A DNA stretch of 64,000 bases, from contig JAWCLH010000001.1 of the NCBI GenBank assembly GCA_038851035.1, positions 1 to 64,000 on the forward strand. Direction: 5' to 3'. The DNA comes from Thermoplasmata archaeon. GTDB taxonomy: Archaea > Thermoplasmatota > DTKX01 > VGTL01. Below are positions 1 to 10,700 of this stretch, piece by piece (the stretch's first letter is position 1; the number at the start of each line of letters is the position of its first letter). Below the pieces are notes generated by a model. That model was not told the DNA's origin. It did not search any database and saw only the letters and a program-made list of their open reading frames with translations. A program made the translations under genes and the position numbers.

Positions 1-1
1 G

Positions 2-244
2 CTCGAGCTAGCTCGCGACTTCATAAAGGAAGGCGACGGGGAGGCGGCGATGCAGTTTGCGATGGAGGCGAGGGCGGCGCTGGGAGGAGTGGGGGGAGGG
101 GTAGCGGGCCGGGCTGGGGGAGGACCCGCGGTTGCGGAGGGGCAAGCGAAAAAGCCGAGCGGCGCTCTCAGGTGCCCATCCTGCGGCGAGGCCCTTGAGC
201 CCGAATGGCCCGTGTGCCCGGCGTGCGGGCATGTGACGCGGTAG
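2..244 (+). CDS. C-terminal end of a zinc-ribbon-tailed protein (5' partial)
   Basis: The frame is open at the window edge, so only the last 80 residues are visible. It has a short helical piece (ARDFIKEGDGEAAM), a Gly/Ala linker, and a final four-cysteine zinc ribbon, CPSCG then CPACGH separated by an EPEWPV stretch. Both the helical piece and the ribbon are almost identical, also at DNA level, to the tail of the large surface protein ending at 11094. The missing front is therefore probably a membrane-anchored extracellular protein of the same family with this tail in the cytoplasm. The ribbon could bind a partner or nucleic acid; nothing here decides which. Confidence 0.8.
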   Translation, partial: LELARDFIKEGDGEAAMQFAMEARAALGGVGGGVAGRAGGGPAVAEGQAKKPSGALRCPSCGEALEPEWPVCPACGHVTR

Positions 245-740
245 GCAGAATTCGATATCACTTCTGCTCCCGTGTCCCAAAATCTCCCCCACAGTGAACT
301 CTACTATGTTAACTGGGTGGGAACTCCAGAGGCCGTCTTGAGCTCTTCCCGATCGGGGCCCGTCTCTCGGCTGGCGGAATCCTCGCGATGAATACGCGAA
401 ATGGAGCCCCGCGCCACCCAGCGCGCCGTTACCGGAATCTGGAAGGCGTAATCCCACACCTATCGACGAATTCCCGTCTACGTCGGCGATTCCCCTTTCA
501 ACTCCTGGCGCTCCCCCCGGGAGTCGTTTAACGCCCGCTCCGGCCCCAGATTCGTTGTCTCCGTTCTCAGTCCTTCGTAACCAGTGCGATGGCATTGCCC
601 GCCGGACTTCAGCGCGCGCCAGCAGGACGTCATCGAGAACCAGCTGCGCTTTTTCCGTCGTGGGCTCCGGCTCCCGAGCGGAGCACAGAGAGCTCCTGCA
701 GGACGTCTGCGAGAGCCGCTGGCGCCGATTCCGGCGGGCG
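245..740. other. Intergenic stretch without a supported gene
   Basis: About 500 bases between a rightward gene end and a leftward gene end. Open frames cross it on both strands, but none has a start, domain or composition that convinces me; they are continuations of antisense frames of the neighbouring coiled-coil gene. No tRNA-like arm or strong hairpin was seen. Confidence 0.5.
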
Positions 741-3700
741 CTACCTGAGCAGCCCCTTCAGCCTCTCGCGCGCCTCCGCCACCTTTTTCTCCCTCTCCTT
801 CAGACGCTCCTCGTGCTCCTTCAGGCGCGCCTCCTCCTCCGCCAGATGCTTCTCCTGAATCGCGAGCTTCTTACCCTCCTCCTCGAGCGCCCGGGCTTTT
901 TCGTCGAGCGAGGCCGCGAGGGCGCCGAGCTCCCTCTCCCTCTTCGTGGCCTCCGCGAGCCTGCGCGCGAGCTCCCTCCGGAGCCTCTCGGCCTCACCCC
1001 TCTCCCTCTCGAGCCTCCTCGCCGATGCCGCCGCCTCCTTTTTCTGTCGGGCGAGCTCCGCCAGCTCCTTCTTGATCCTCTCCTCCGCCCGCGCGAGGGC
1101 CTTCTGGCGCGACGCCAGCTCCGCACCGCGCTGAATCTCGAGTGCGTCGAGGGAGGCCTTTCTGGCCCTGAACTCCTCCTCTTTCTTATCGAGCTCTCCC
1201 GCCCTCCTCTCGAGCTCCCTCTCCAGCCTCTTTGCGCGTTCCCGGGCCTCCTCCGCGGCCCTCTCCCTCTCCCTGACCTTAAGCTCCTCGGCCCTCAGCG
1301 CCTCCTCGCGGCTGGAGAGCTCGCCGTCCCTTCGCCCGGCCTCCTCCAGCCTCTTCTCCAGCTCCTTCCCGGCGCTCTCGAGCTCCGCCCCTTTCGAGGC
1401 CAGGAGCTCCTCCCTCCTCCCGCACTCCCTCTCCCTCGCCGAGAGAGCGGCGGCCGACTTCTCCAGCTCCCTCCGGGCCCTCTCGAGCGCCTCCTCCTGC
1501 TCCGCTAGCGCGGCGGCGCGCCTTGAGAGCTCCGCCTCCCTCTTCGAGAGCTCCGCCAGCCCAGCCGCGAGCCCCTCCTCCCTCGATGAGAGCCCCCTCT
1601 CCCGGGCCTCGATTCCTGAGGCAGTCTTCGCCAGCTCGGCCTCTCTCCTCTCCAGCTCCGCCCACCGCCTCTCCATCGCGGCGCCCCTCTCCTCGAGCTC
1701 GGAGGCGACGGACGAGCTCTTCCTTTCGAGCTCCGCCAGTGCCCTCTCCCTCTCCTCGAGCTCCGCAGCCCTCCTGTCCGCCGCCCTCCTCCTCTCCTCC
1801 AGCTCCTCCTCCGCCTTCTTCCTCGCCTCCTCCAATTTCCCCCTCTCCTCCTCCGCCCACCTCTCCGCCTCCTTCCCGGCCTCCTCAAGCCTCCTCTCCT
1901 TCTCCTCCAGCTCCCTCGCCCTCGCCTCGAGATTCTTCTCGCGCTCGCGCAGGGCCCGGGACCTGCTCTCGTCCGCGGCCTTCTTTTTCTCGAGCTCCCT
2001 GAGCGCCCTCTCGATTTCCTTCTTCTTCTGTTTCAGCGCCTCCTCTCCCCTCTCGAGCTCCTCCGCCGCACTCCTCCTCGCCTCCTCCAGCTGCCTCTCC
2101 GCTTTGCCGAGCGCCGCGGCCTTCTCCTCCAGCCTCGCGCGCTCGCGCTCGAGGCCCGCCTCCGCCTCCCTGCGCCTCTCCTCAAGCTCCGCCTCCTTTC
2201 TCCTCAGTTCTCCCTCCCTTCTCTCCAGCTCCTCCTCCCTTTTCGTCAGCTCCGCCCCCCTTCTCTCCAGCTCCTCCTCCTTTTTTCCCAGCATCTCTTC
2301 CCTCTCACTCAGCCCCGCCGCCCTCCTGTCCAACTCTTCGGAGAGCGCCGAGGAGCGCCTCTCCATCTCCACCAGCCCCTCCTCCCGCAGGTCCAGACCG
2401 GCCGCCCTGCGCTCGAGCTCCCTCCCCCTCTCCTCGATGCTGGAAAGCCTCTCCTGTAGCTCCCTCTCCCTTTCCTCGACCCCCGCAAGCCTCTCATCTA
2501 ACTCCCTTTTCTTGCCCTCCATCTCCGCCTCCACCACACCGACAGAGCTCTCCCTCTGGTCGAGCTCCGCCGCGCGCGCTCCGAGCTCCGCCTCCCTCCG
2601 CCCGAGCTCTTCCGCCCTATTCGCGAGCTCCGCCTCCCTCCGCCCGAGCTCTTCCGCCCTATTCGCAAGCTCCGCCTCCCTCCTCTCTAGCTCCGCGGCC
2701 AAGGCTCCCAGCTCATCCTCCCGCGCCTTTAGCGACGCGCTGGCCTCCTCGATTCTCCTCCTCTCCTCATCGAGCCCCCTCTTGGCGTCCTCGAGGGCCC
2801 TCCTGTCCGCCTCGAGCCCCCTCTTCTCCTCCTCGAGGACTTCCCTATCAGCATCCACCCTCCTCCTCTCCTCCTCCACGATTCGAACGTCCGCCGCGAG
2901 CCTCTCGCCAGCATCCTCGAGCTCTCGCTGCCTGGCATCGAATACGGCCGTCATTCGCTCGAGCTGCGCCCTCCTCTGCTCGAGCGTCCTCTCCATTTCT
3001 TCAAGCCGCCTCCCCCTCTCCACAAGCTCCTTCTCCCTCTCGTCAGCCCTTCCCAGCCTCTCCCTCAGGCCCTCCTCCGCGGCGCGCAGCTCCTCCTCCT
3101 TATCCTTGAGCTGCTGCCTGAGGGATGCGAGCTCCTGGAGCTCCCTCTCTCGACCGGCCCGCGCGGTCCTTAGACTCTCCTCCGCGGCCTTCAGCACCCG
3201 CTCTCGCGCGTCGAGCTCCGCCTCCCTGGCCGCGAGGAGCGCGGCTTTCTTCGAGAGCTCCGTATCGCGCGCGGCGAGCTCCGAGCTCTTCCTGAGCAGC
3301 TCGGCCTCTAGCCCTGCCCCCCCGCGCTCCCTAGCGGAGAGCTCGCCCTCGCGCCTCTCGGGCTCGGCGAGCCTCCCGGCGCTGGCCTCTGGCTCAACCG
3401 GCCCAGCCCCTGCCGTCCTCTCGGGCGCCGAGGGGGGCGCCTGTTGTGCACTCCGGAGCTGCGAGACCGCCGCGAGCAGCGAGCTCGGGCCCGCCTGCGC
3501 GGCCCCGGGGGGCGCGCTCGGGACCTCCTCGGAAGGGCCGGGCACGGAGGGCGGGAAACTCGGCGGCGCGGGCCCCTGGGTCTGCGCGGGCCCGGCGGGG
3601 GTGGGGCTCTCTCCGGCGTCGGCAGGCTGGAGAGCTCCCGGCGCTGGGGCAGGAATCGGAGCGCCCTGCGCCGAGCCCCGCCGCTCCGCGCCCCCGGCCT

Positions 3701-3791
3701 GCCGAGGCTCTACCCCGCGAGCTGCCTCACCCGAGCTATCCTCACCGCTTGCGCCCCCGCGCATTGCCCTCGCCCTCTCCAGAAGCCCCAT
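741..3791 (-). CDS. Very long coiled-coil protein
   Basis: About 1016 residues from the ATG at 3791; the frame can be extended to 3926, but that would overlap the end of the upstream gene. The start at 3791 has a GGGAG stretch just upstream. Roughly the first 150 residues are rich in Ala, Pro, Gly and Ser and look disordered. The rest, to the C-terminus, is one almost unbroken run of Glu/Arg/Lys/Leu/Ala heptads, with local tandem units of the type RREAELANRAEEL. There is no signal peptide, membrane helix, Walker motif or zinc site. If straight, about 850 helical residues would form a rod over 100 nm long. It follows the other coiled-coil gene by about 100 bases and probably shares its transcript. 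SMC-like arms or a scaffold are possible, but no head domain is present. Function unknown. Confidence 0.75.
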   Translation of the reverse strand: MGLLERARAMRGGASGEDSSGEAARGVEPRQAGGAERRGSAQGAPIPAPAPGALQPADAGESPTPAGPAQTQGPAPPSFPPSVPGPSEEVPSAPPGAAQAGPSSLLAAVSQLRSAQQAPPSAPERTAGAGPVEPEASAGRLAEPERREGELSARERGGAGLEAELLRKSSELAARDTELSKKAALLAAREAELDARERVLKAAEESLRTARAGRERELQELASLRQQLKDKEEELRAAEEGLRERLGRADEREKELVERGRRLEEMERTLEQRRAQLERMTAVFDARQRELEDAGERLAADVRIVEEERRRVDADREVLEEEKRGLEADRRALEDAKRGLDEERRRIEEASASLKAREDELGALAAELERREAELANRAEELGRREAELANRAEELGRREAELGARAAELDQRESSVGVVEAEMEGKKRELDERLAGVEERERELQERLSSIEERGRELERRAAGLDLREEGLVEMERRSSALSEELDRRAAGLSEREEMLGKKEEELERRGAELTKREEELERREGELRRKEAELEERRREAEAGLERERARLEEKAAALGKAERQLEEARRSAAEELERGEEALKQKKKEIERALRELEKKKAADESRSRALREREKNLEARARELEEKERRLEEAGKEAERWAEEERGKLEEARKKAEEELEERRRAADRRAAELEERERALAELERKSSSVASELEERGAAMERRWAELERREAELAKTASGIEARERGLSSREEGLAAGLAELSKREAELSRRAAALAEQEEALERARRELEKSAAALSARERECGRREELLASKGAELESAGKELEKRLEEAGRRDGELSSREEALRAEELKVRERERAAEEARERAKRLERELERRAGELDKKEEEFRARKASLDALEIQRGAELASRQKALARAEERIKKELAELARQKKEAAASARRLERERGEAERLRRELARRLAEATKRERELGALAASLDEKARALEEEGKKLAIQEKHLAEEEARLKEHEERLKEREKKVAEARERLKGLLR

Positions 3792-3892
3792 GCTCAACAC
3801 TCCCGAGCTCTTCTCATGACCGCTCTCTCCCCTCCCCGTCCACTCCCGGCGCACCGCTCCCCCGCGCCCCGCCACTCCAGCACCCCAGCCAC

Positions 3893-5302
3893 TCACCTCC
3901 TGTCGAGTCCAAGGCGCGCCATCCACGCCTCATAGAGCCTGAACTCCTCCGAGGCGGCGAACCTCCTCACGTCCTCCTCCGGAAGCCGGCCCAGGAGCTC
4001 GTCGAGCGCTTTGAAGAGCCTCGCGAGCTCCAGCATCCTCGGGCCGCCCTCCGCCGCCTCCAGCACCCTCCTCCTCTTTTCGAGCTCCTCAACCTCCTGC
4101 CTGAAGCGACGAATTCTCTCCTCGAGCTCCGCCTCCCTCTGCCCCAGCCTCCGTTCCTTCTCCCTCAGCTCCTCCTCGGCAGCGGTGATGCTCGTGGGCG
4201 CGCCGCTAGTGGCCGGGACGGGAACCGCGCCTGGCCCGCCGGGCCCACCGGCCCCCGGCGCTGCGGGTATCTCCGAGCCCGTCTCGCCCGCCCCCCCTCT
4301 TGGGGCCGCTCCACCTCCCACGGCTCGCGCCCCCGCCTCGGCCGCCGAGCGCAGCTCCTCGAGCTCCCTCACCCTCTGCCTCACAACCCTCTCCAGCTCC
4401 TCCTCCTTCCTGAGAAGCTCCTCCTCCTTCCTCCTCAGCCTCTCCTCCGTGTTGCCGAGAACCCGCCGGAACATCTTCTCCATCTCGAGGAGCCTCTCTT
4501 CCTTCTGCTTTATCTCCTCCCTCTCCCTCCCGAGCCTCTGGACCTCAGCCCTGAGCTCCTCCTCGCGCGAGGACACGGCCTGCGCCCTCCGGCCGAGCTC
4601 GGCCTGCAGCTCGAGGAGCTTTCTCGCGAGCTCGTCCTCCTTCTCCGTCCTCAGGCCCTCGGTCTCACGAATCACCCTCGAGACCGCCTCGTCCATCTTG
4701 AGGAACCTCTCCTCCTCCCTCCGAATTCCCTCCCGCTCCCTGAGCTTCGCGTCCAGCTCGGCGCGGAGCTCGGCCTCGCGCCTCCTCAGCTCCTCCTCCT
4801 TCCTCCTCAGGTCCCCGGTGTCCACTCCGAGCTCGGCCATGCTCTCATAGAGCTCCGCGGCCTCCTCCGGCCTCTGGGGCGCCGGAGTAGCGGGCCTCGG
4901 AGGGGGCGGGAGGCCCCCCAGAATCGCTGTCTCCTCCCTCTCGATGTCAAAGGCCGCCATGTCGATGCGCGCGCTCGAGAACCTCTGGAGCGCGGCCTCC
5001 ATCTCCGGCCTCGCCTCGTCGGGAAGGGAGTAGAGCCTGAGGCCCGCGGCGACCGAGAGGCTCTCCCTGAGGACGTGGGGCAGGCTCGCCTGCCCGAAAA
5101 CCCTCTCCTTCCAAAGGAAAAGCGCCATTACCGGCTTAGAGGAGAGGATGATCAGAATTCCGTGCGCCTCCGCGCCTTCCCTACGCGAGTCGACCTTTAT
5201 GTATCCGCTGAAGCCGGGCTCGGACGCGCGGGAGAGCAGCGCCCTGAGCGCGCCGGGCCCGCCGCTTAGTGATTCGACCAGCTTCCCCCTAGGGAGATTC
5301 AA
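3893..5302 (-). CDS. Protein with a small N-terminal globular domain (DUF2226/DUF4388-like?) and long coiled coil
   Basis: About 470 residues if started at TTG 5302. That start has GAGGTG 8 nt upstream and a palindromic AT box at 5337-5350, and it puts the conserved-looking LPRG at the front. Longer ATG starts at 5365 and 5473 would place the AT box inside the gene. Residues 1-140 look globular, with the pattern FSGYIKV, HGILIILSS, ALFLWKERVFGQ. This recalls the archaeal DUF2226 / bacterial DUF4388 fold, but only by pattern. A Pro-rich linker follows, then two coiled-coil blocks separated by a Gly/Pro/Ala-rich hinge near the middle, and a short helical end. It probably heads a two-gene operon with the 1016-residue coiled-coil gene. 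Its role is unknown; a signalling or scaffolding pair is one possibility. Confidence 0.7.
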   Translation of the reverse strand: MNLPRGKLVESLSGGPGALRALLSRASEPGFSGYIKVDSRREGAEAHGILIILSSKPVMALFLWKERVFGQASLPHVLRESLSVAAGLRLYSLPDEARPEMEAALQRFSSARIDMAAFDIEREETAILGGLPPPPRPATPAPQRPEEAAELYESMAELGVDTGDLRRKEEELRRREAELRAELDAKLREREGIRREEERFLKMDEAVSRVIRETEGLRTEKEDELARKLLELQAELGRRAQAVSSREEELRAEVQRLGREREEIKQKEERLLEMEKMFRRVLGNTEERLRRKEEELLRKEEELERVVRQRVRELEELRSAAEAGARAVGGGAAPRGGAGETGSEIPAAPGAGGPGGPGAVPVPATSGAPTSITAAEEELREKERRLGQREAELEERIRRFRQEVEELEKRRRVLEAAEGGPRMLELARLFKALDELLGRLPEEDVRRFAASEEFRLYEAWMARLGLDRR

Positions 5303-5336
5303 TAGGCGCGCACCTCGCTCTCGAATTCCGCTCGGG

Positions 5337-5350
5337 CAATATATATATTG
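5337..5350 (-). promoter_or_regulatory. Palindromic AT-rich promoter box
   Basis: CAATATATATATTG is a perfect 14-bp palindrome in DNA that is otherwise over 60 percent GC. On the minus strand it sits 35-48 nt ahead of the proposed TTG start at 5302, where a TATA box for a short-leader transcript would lie. Its CAATATAT half resembles the palindrome at 35941-35960. Confidence 0.5.
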
Positions 5351-6130
5351 TTGCGGGAAACCCATCAGAGCGAACGCCGGAGAGACCCCACGTCTCCCGT
5401 CGCGCTTTTCTCCCGGTGCGGGCCGACCGCACGGCGCGATGGCCATAAAATCACCGACCGCTGGGGCCCGCACAGCGCGCCGGGAGCGCAGACCGCGAAA
5501 TTCCGCGAGCGGACGGCCCCGTGTGGCTCGGGTTGCGGCGCCGCATCTGAGCGCTCTCTTGCTGGACCGAATGGCGCCACGGACCGAGGGAGAGCGTGCT
5601 CGCGCCCACCTCCGGACCCCGGCGCTCCCTCAGCCCGCTCGAAACCCTCAAATCCGCGATTCCCGAGGGAGTACGCGCCCCCATTTCCCCAAGAGCTCCC
5701 GGCCCTGAAAGCAATTCCTGCCCCGCTGATGGCAATCGGCCCCCGGGCGGGCCGAGGGAACTCCGCGCGGGACCTCGAGTTGGGTTTGAGATGCCGGGGG
5801 GTCCCGTGCGGGCTCACGCGGATGGACGGAAAACCACCGGAGGTACTGAAAATCGAAGGAAAAAGCATTGGAGCTGAGTTTGTTTCTGTCTAACCGCGCA
5901 CATCTCCGGGCGAAATCGCGAGCGGCTGGAGCCAGGCCGTGGCGACGCTGGAGCCCAGCCCCGACATGTGGAGGGCGCTCACCAAGGACCGGGAGCCGGA
6001 GGCAAAAGTCCGCGAAAGGGACAGCGACGGGAAAAGGACCGGCGCGCACTCTTGTGGCGTGCCTGAGAGCGGCGTGGAGGCGCTTGAGGGGCTGGCGGGT
6101 TGCTCGATTGGATGTTTGAAGCAATAAAAT
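5351..6130. other. GC-rich gene-poor stretch
   Basis: Several overlapping open frames occur on both strands, but their translations are Arg/Pro/Ser-rich, mutually overlapping and without recognisable domains. I see no gene, RNA or repeat I can support here. Confidence 0.4.
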
Positions 6131-6900
6131 CAATTCTTATTCCTATTTTAACGCAACAAAAAGGCCCTTTTAAAGCGCCTGCAGAAGCAACAATCGGTAT
6201 AGTCGAGCATTAATTTTTACATCCAAAGCGGCATTGTTATTGAGAAGCAACTCGCAATTCGTTGTGATTTTTCAATGCCGGGCAGCACATCTTAATAATT
6301 TCCCCCGCTCGGACCATAGACCTAAGGATTTGCCTGCAGGCCTTTATTCTATTACAATTGGTATCATTACGGAATTTGGTTATTGAACTCATATGAATTC
6401 AAATATGCTTGGCAGAATCAGTCGTATAGGAATACCAACCTTAATAGATGGGTATGGACCGATAGAGGTACTAAATCATTCACGAAATAACATAAATCCA
6501 GTTAAAGGCGTGCATCCACGAGCTTAATTCCGGATGGATACCAACCCACCTTGTCGGCTCTGGGTATAATTGATAGAGATCCTTTTCTAAACTAAAATAA
6601 GAATAACAAATAATGAGCCAATACGAAAATTAAATTGAAGGTCTCGATTGGATTTTTGATTTATTCCTGGCAGGTCGCACATTCATCGTATTTTTCATTA
6701 CAACACTAGGTGGACTACATCCAATTTTTCGCCATGTTAATTCTTTCTCTATTCATATTTATGGACCTGCATTCCCGTTCTTGCGCGGATATATTTTTAT
6801 CAAAAATGAAATAATGAAATTTAGTAAAAAGTTATCATGCCATCATTATATATCTTTGCCTTCAGTCTCGATTTATTTGGGTGACATTAAATCGATAACA
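6130..6900. other. AT-rich island
   Basis: Base composition switches near 6130 from GC-rich to clearly AT-rich, with many stops in all frames, and returns to GC-rich near 7000. No open frame of useful length is confined to it. It directly precedes a TSP3-type surface protein tail, and it resembles the AT-rich half of the 41.7-45.1 kb locus, so it may be decayed foreign DNA of a similar kind. Confidence 0.5.
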
Positions 6901-7452
6901 CATTACAATCGCGCCGGAAGAATTCTTTTTCAGCCCAAGCCCATGAAGAGAGAATTTCTAGACATCACCGGCCTACTAATTCCGGATAAAAATAGGTTGT
7001 TCGAAATCCTTAGGAACATGAGCCCGGAGGCGTGGACTGAATACCAGGATAAACGACCACACGCACAAAGCCCGCGAGACTGCGACACGCCCGCCCTCTC
7101 GGAGGGCGGGCATACCCTTAAATTCTCGGACATCAATTTCAGTCAGGAAAGAGCGATGCTCGACGAGACCAGCCCCCTGGACGGGGACAGCGACGCTGAC
7201 GGCCTCGCTGACGGAGCAGAGGACTCGGACCACGACGGCCTCTGGAACTGGAACAATGTCACATTCACGGGCGAGACCTGTGCCTGGAGATTTGACTCTG
7301 ACACCGACGGTCTCGGCGACGGGAAGGGAGGGACGGACGAGGCCACCGTGACATTCAAGGTGAAGAGGGCGCCCACGCCCGGCTTCGAGCTGGTGCTGGC
7401 GGCGCTGGCGCTCGCGGGTGCGGCGGCGCTGCTCTGGAAGAGGAGGAGGTAG
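6781..7452 (+). pseudogene. Tail of a TSP3-repeat surface protein with PGF-CTERM-like anchor (remnant)
   Basis: The 223-codon frame begins in AT-rich DNA, and its first 120 or so residues look random. From about residue 126 it becomes a typical calcium-binding thrombospondin type 3 segment with the Asp-rich units DGDSDADGLADGAED and DSDTDGLGDGKG. The end is TPGFE, a hydrophobic helix of about 18 residues, and KRRR. That matches the PGF-CTERM pattern recognised by archaeosortase A and replaced by a lipid anchor. A complete protein of this class would have a signal peptide and many more repeats, so this looks like an incomplete relic. A short secreted protein starting at ATG 7156 is less likely because no signal peptide is present. 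Confidence 0.55.
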
Positions 7453-7797
7453 CGGAGGAAAGGGCGGGTCGCCCCCGGGGCAGGAGCCGGGGGAATCGGG
7501 CTCCGGGAGATGGCGCGGGCCGTGGGCCGGGGACGCGCAGGAAAGGGCGGAGGGGGATGCTGCGGGGCGCCGCTGGAAGTGGAGCGGGATAGCGCGAAGG
7601 AAGATGCTGCTGGGCGCTGGTGGCGGGGGGCGCCCCGCGTGAAGCGCGCGGGGAGCGGGGGCCGGGCCGGGCGGAGAGCGGAGCCGTCGGCCGAATTCCG
7701 CTCCCTGAGCCTCCCGGCCCGCCCAGTATCAGCGACAACAAGTCTTATATCTGATAAGTAAAATCCTCACCCGGCTTACGACCGGGAGGAATTAATC
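7453..7797. other. G-rich intergenic leader region
   Basis: About 345 bases, strongly G-rich on the plus strand for the first 250, then turning AT-richer. No gene is supported. The last 60 bases hold the promoter and ribosome binding site of the next gene. Confidence 0.5.
7744..7790 (+). promoter_or_regulatory. TATA-like box and Shine-Dalgarno for the DUF2341 surface protein
   Basis: CTTATAT at 7744-7750 is a plausible TATA element. GGGAGGA at 7784-7790 lies 7 nt before the ATG at 7798. So this gene, unlike many neighbours, appears to have a leader with a strong ribosome binding site. Confidence 0.5.
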
Positions 7798-10700
7798 ATG
7801 GCTTATCATGGAACACGGGGAGGAGACACAGGGAGGAGACTGTCTGCCCTGCTGGCTGTGGCCGCTGTCTCCCTGGCCTCTCTATCCGTCCCTCTTCCGC
7901 GCTCCCTCTCCGCCTCCGGAGAGCCGGCCCCGGCCACCGAGTTCACGCCCTGGTGGAACTACGGCTGGAGCTTCAGGGCCCCCCTGACCATAGACAACAG
8001 CCAGAACTCCGCCGCCCTGACCAATTATCCGGTCCGGATGAACCTGAGCCTCCAGAGCCTGATATCCTCCGGAAAGCTGAGGGGCGACTGCGCGGACCTC
8101 AGGTTCATTGATTCCGACGGAGCCACGGAGCTGAGCTACTGGTTCGAGCCCGGCGGGGACCTCTGGCTGAAGGTTCCGGGCCTCCCCGCGCGCGCCTGCA
8201 GGGAGATATACATGTACTACGGGAACCCCTCGGCGACGCCGGTCTCGGACGCCTCGAAGGTCTTCCCCTTCTTCGACGACTTCACCGACAACAGTCTGGA
8301 TTCCTCGAAGTGGCAGAGGGTCAACGGGGGATCGCCCTCCCTCTCCGACGGCTTCCTGACAATATCGGCGAACAACGTGAACCCCGGGAAGCTCATAGCG
8401 ATAAAGGCCCCCAGCGACGACTACTATGCCATTAGGGCCAGATTCAAAGTCACGGGCGGCACGCACGACGACGAGAGAATCGGCCTCGGCATCAGGACCC
8501 AGACATCCGACGGGAGGGGGTTCAACTACGTTCTGCACGACCTGACCAACATGGACGAGATGAGCTTTCTGGACGACAACGTGAGGTGGTACGTCCGGCC
8601 CGGGAACTGGGCGAAGAACACCTGGTACATCGAGGAGCTCTACTACGACGGCAGCAATGGTGTGGGGAGGTTCGGCGACGGGGGCTGGCAGACGCAGGCG
8701 ATGAGCGGGAGGAGCGGATATCCGTCGCTGAACATCGGCTCCTACGACGGAACCTCGGTCTGGGACTGGGCGCTCGTCCGGCCCTGCAGGCCGCCGGAGC
8801 CCACGGCACGGCTGGGGCAGGAGGAGAGGCCGGTGAAGTTCAGGAGCTTCTCGGTCGCCCCGGTGCTCCTCGACGAGGGGGACACAATCGAGCTGAACGC
8901 CACATTCGAGAACCCCGCTCCCGACGAGATAACGATCAGGGTCTCCTTCCACGACGGCGAGAGCTTCGAGGGCTCGCGCGAGATATGCGCGACGGAGCTC
9001 CCTCTGGCCCCGCACGCCGAGACGGGGGTTAACTTCACGTGGATTCCCGATGGCGGGGGCCACACCCTCTGGCTCGCGATTATGGGAACCCCTCTTGCTT
9101 CACGCACAATCTATGTCAACCGATATCCGAGGCTTACCCCGGTAATGGACCAGACCGCGAGTCAGGGCAAGAGCTTCAGGCTGCTCCTCTTCGCAGAGGA
9201 CGCCGACGGCGACAGGCTCAACTGGAGCGAGGACTGTCCCCTGTTCAACATCACCCCGCGCGGCGGCCAGAGCGCGGAAATCAACTTCACCCCCACGAAC
9301 GACGAGGTCGGGAACTACACGGTCAGAATCACCGTCTCGGACCCGCGGGGGTGCGCGGATAGCAAGAGCTTCAAACTGACCGTGAAGAACGTCAACGACT
9401 ATCCCGTCATAGAGCCGATAAGGGACCAGAGCGTCGCACAGGACACGGAGTTCAGGTACAAAGCAAAAGCCTCCGACATTGACGAGAAGTGGGGGGACCA
9501 CGTCACATTCTCGGACGACTCGATGCTCTTCGACATCGACCCGGAGACGGGCGAGTTCTCATTCACGCCCACGAATGAGCAGGTCGGGAGGTACGCGATT
9601 ACCATCACCGCCACCGACAAACAGAAGGCGTCCGCTTCGACGATGTTCAACCTGACGGTGACCAATGTCAACGACCCGCCGGCAATCAATCCAATTGAGC
9701 CCCAGACCGTTCTCGAGGACGAGTTGTGGCAGGCCGTCGCGACCGCCACCGACCCCGATTTGAAAATCAAGGTGGGCGAGGAGCTCAGGTTCTCAGACGA
9801 CACGTTCCTGTTCGACATAGACCCCATGACGGGCCTGATGAGCTTCACTCCGACGAACGAAAATATTGGAGTGCTGACGGCCAACATAACGGTCACGGAC
9901 CTCGGGGGCCTCTCGTCCACCACCACCGTCGTCATCACCGTGCTGAACACGAACGACCCGCCAGCTATGGACCGGGTAAAGGACGCAACGGCCACAGAGG
10001 ACGAGCTGTTTGAGATGACCGTGACCGCCACCGACCCCGATTTGAGGTGGGGTCTGGACAATCTCACGTTCTCCGACGACAGCCCGCTGTTTGATATTGA
10101 CCCGCGCACGGGGAAAATCTCCTTCACGCCCGGCAACGAGCACGTCGGGAAGCACCTGATAACCATCAAGGTGACGGACGAGAGCGGCGCATCTGATAAG
10201 GCGACCTTCTCCATCACGGTGCTCAATGTCAACGACCCGCCCTTCAATGTCCGAATTCTCTCGCCCGCGGATGGCGAGAGAATCAAGGAAGGGATGGAGA
10301 TATGGCTCAACGCCAGCGCCGAGGACATTGACGCCTTCGATGTTCTCAGGTTCTCGTGGTTCGACAACGGCGAGCCGCTGGGCGATGGGAACAGTATAAA
10401 GGTGAAGCTCAAGCCGGGCAGGCACACCCTCTCGCTCGAGGTATCCGACGGGGCGGAGAAGGCTCTGGCCGAGGTGAGCATCGTCGTCCTGAAGGCCGAG
10501 AGGGTCACTGTGGCGGACTACAGCTGGGTCATGGGGGCCGGAATCGGAATCGCCCTGATTCTCATCCTTGTCGTTCTGGCCGCGGCCTTCATCGCCGTTT
10601 CGAGGAGGCGCAGGAGGGCGGAGGGTGAGGAGGCCGGCGCCGCCGGTGCTCCGGGCGCGGGAATTGAAGGAGCTGCGACGGCGCCGGGGGTCTCGGCAGC

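Noticed and set aside
8-595. 195-codon minus-strand frame at the window start
   Set aside because: It lies mostly opposite the zinc-ribbon tail, which is conserved at protein level on the plus strand. The remainder has no recognisable feature.
2104-5269. Long plus-strand open frames (571 and 607 codons) opposite the coiled-coil genes
   Set aside because: They are poly-Ser/Arg/Leu mirror images of Glu/Arg/Leu heptad coding in GC-rich DNA. There are no domains, and the minus-strand frames explain the sequence better.
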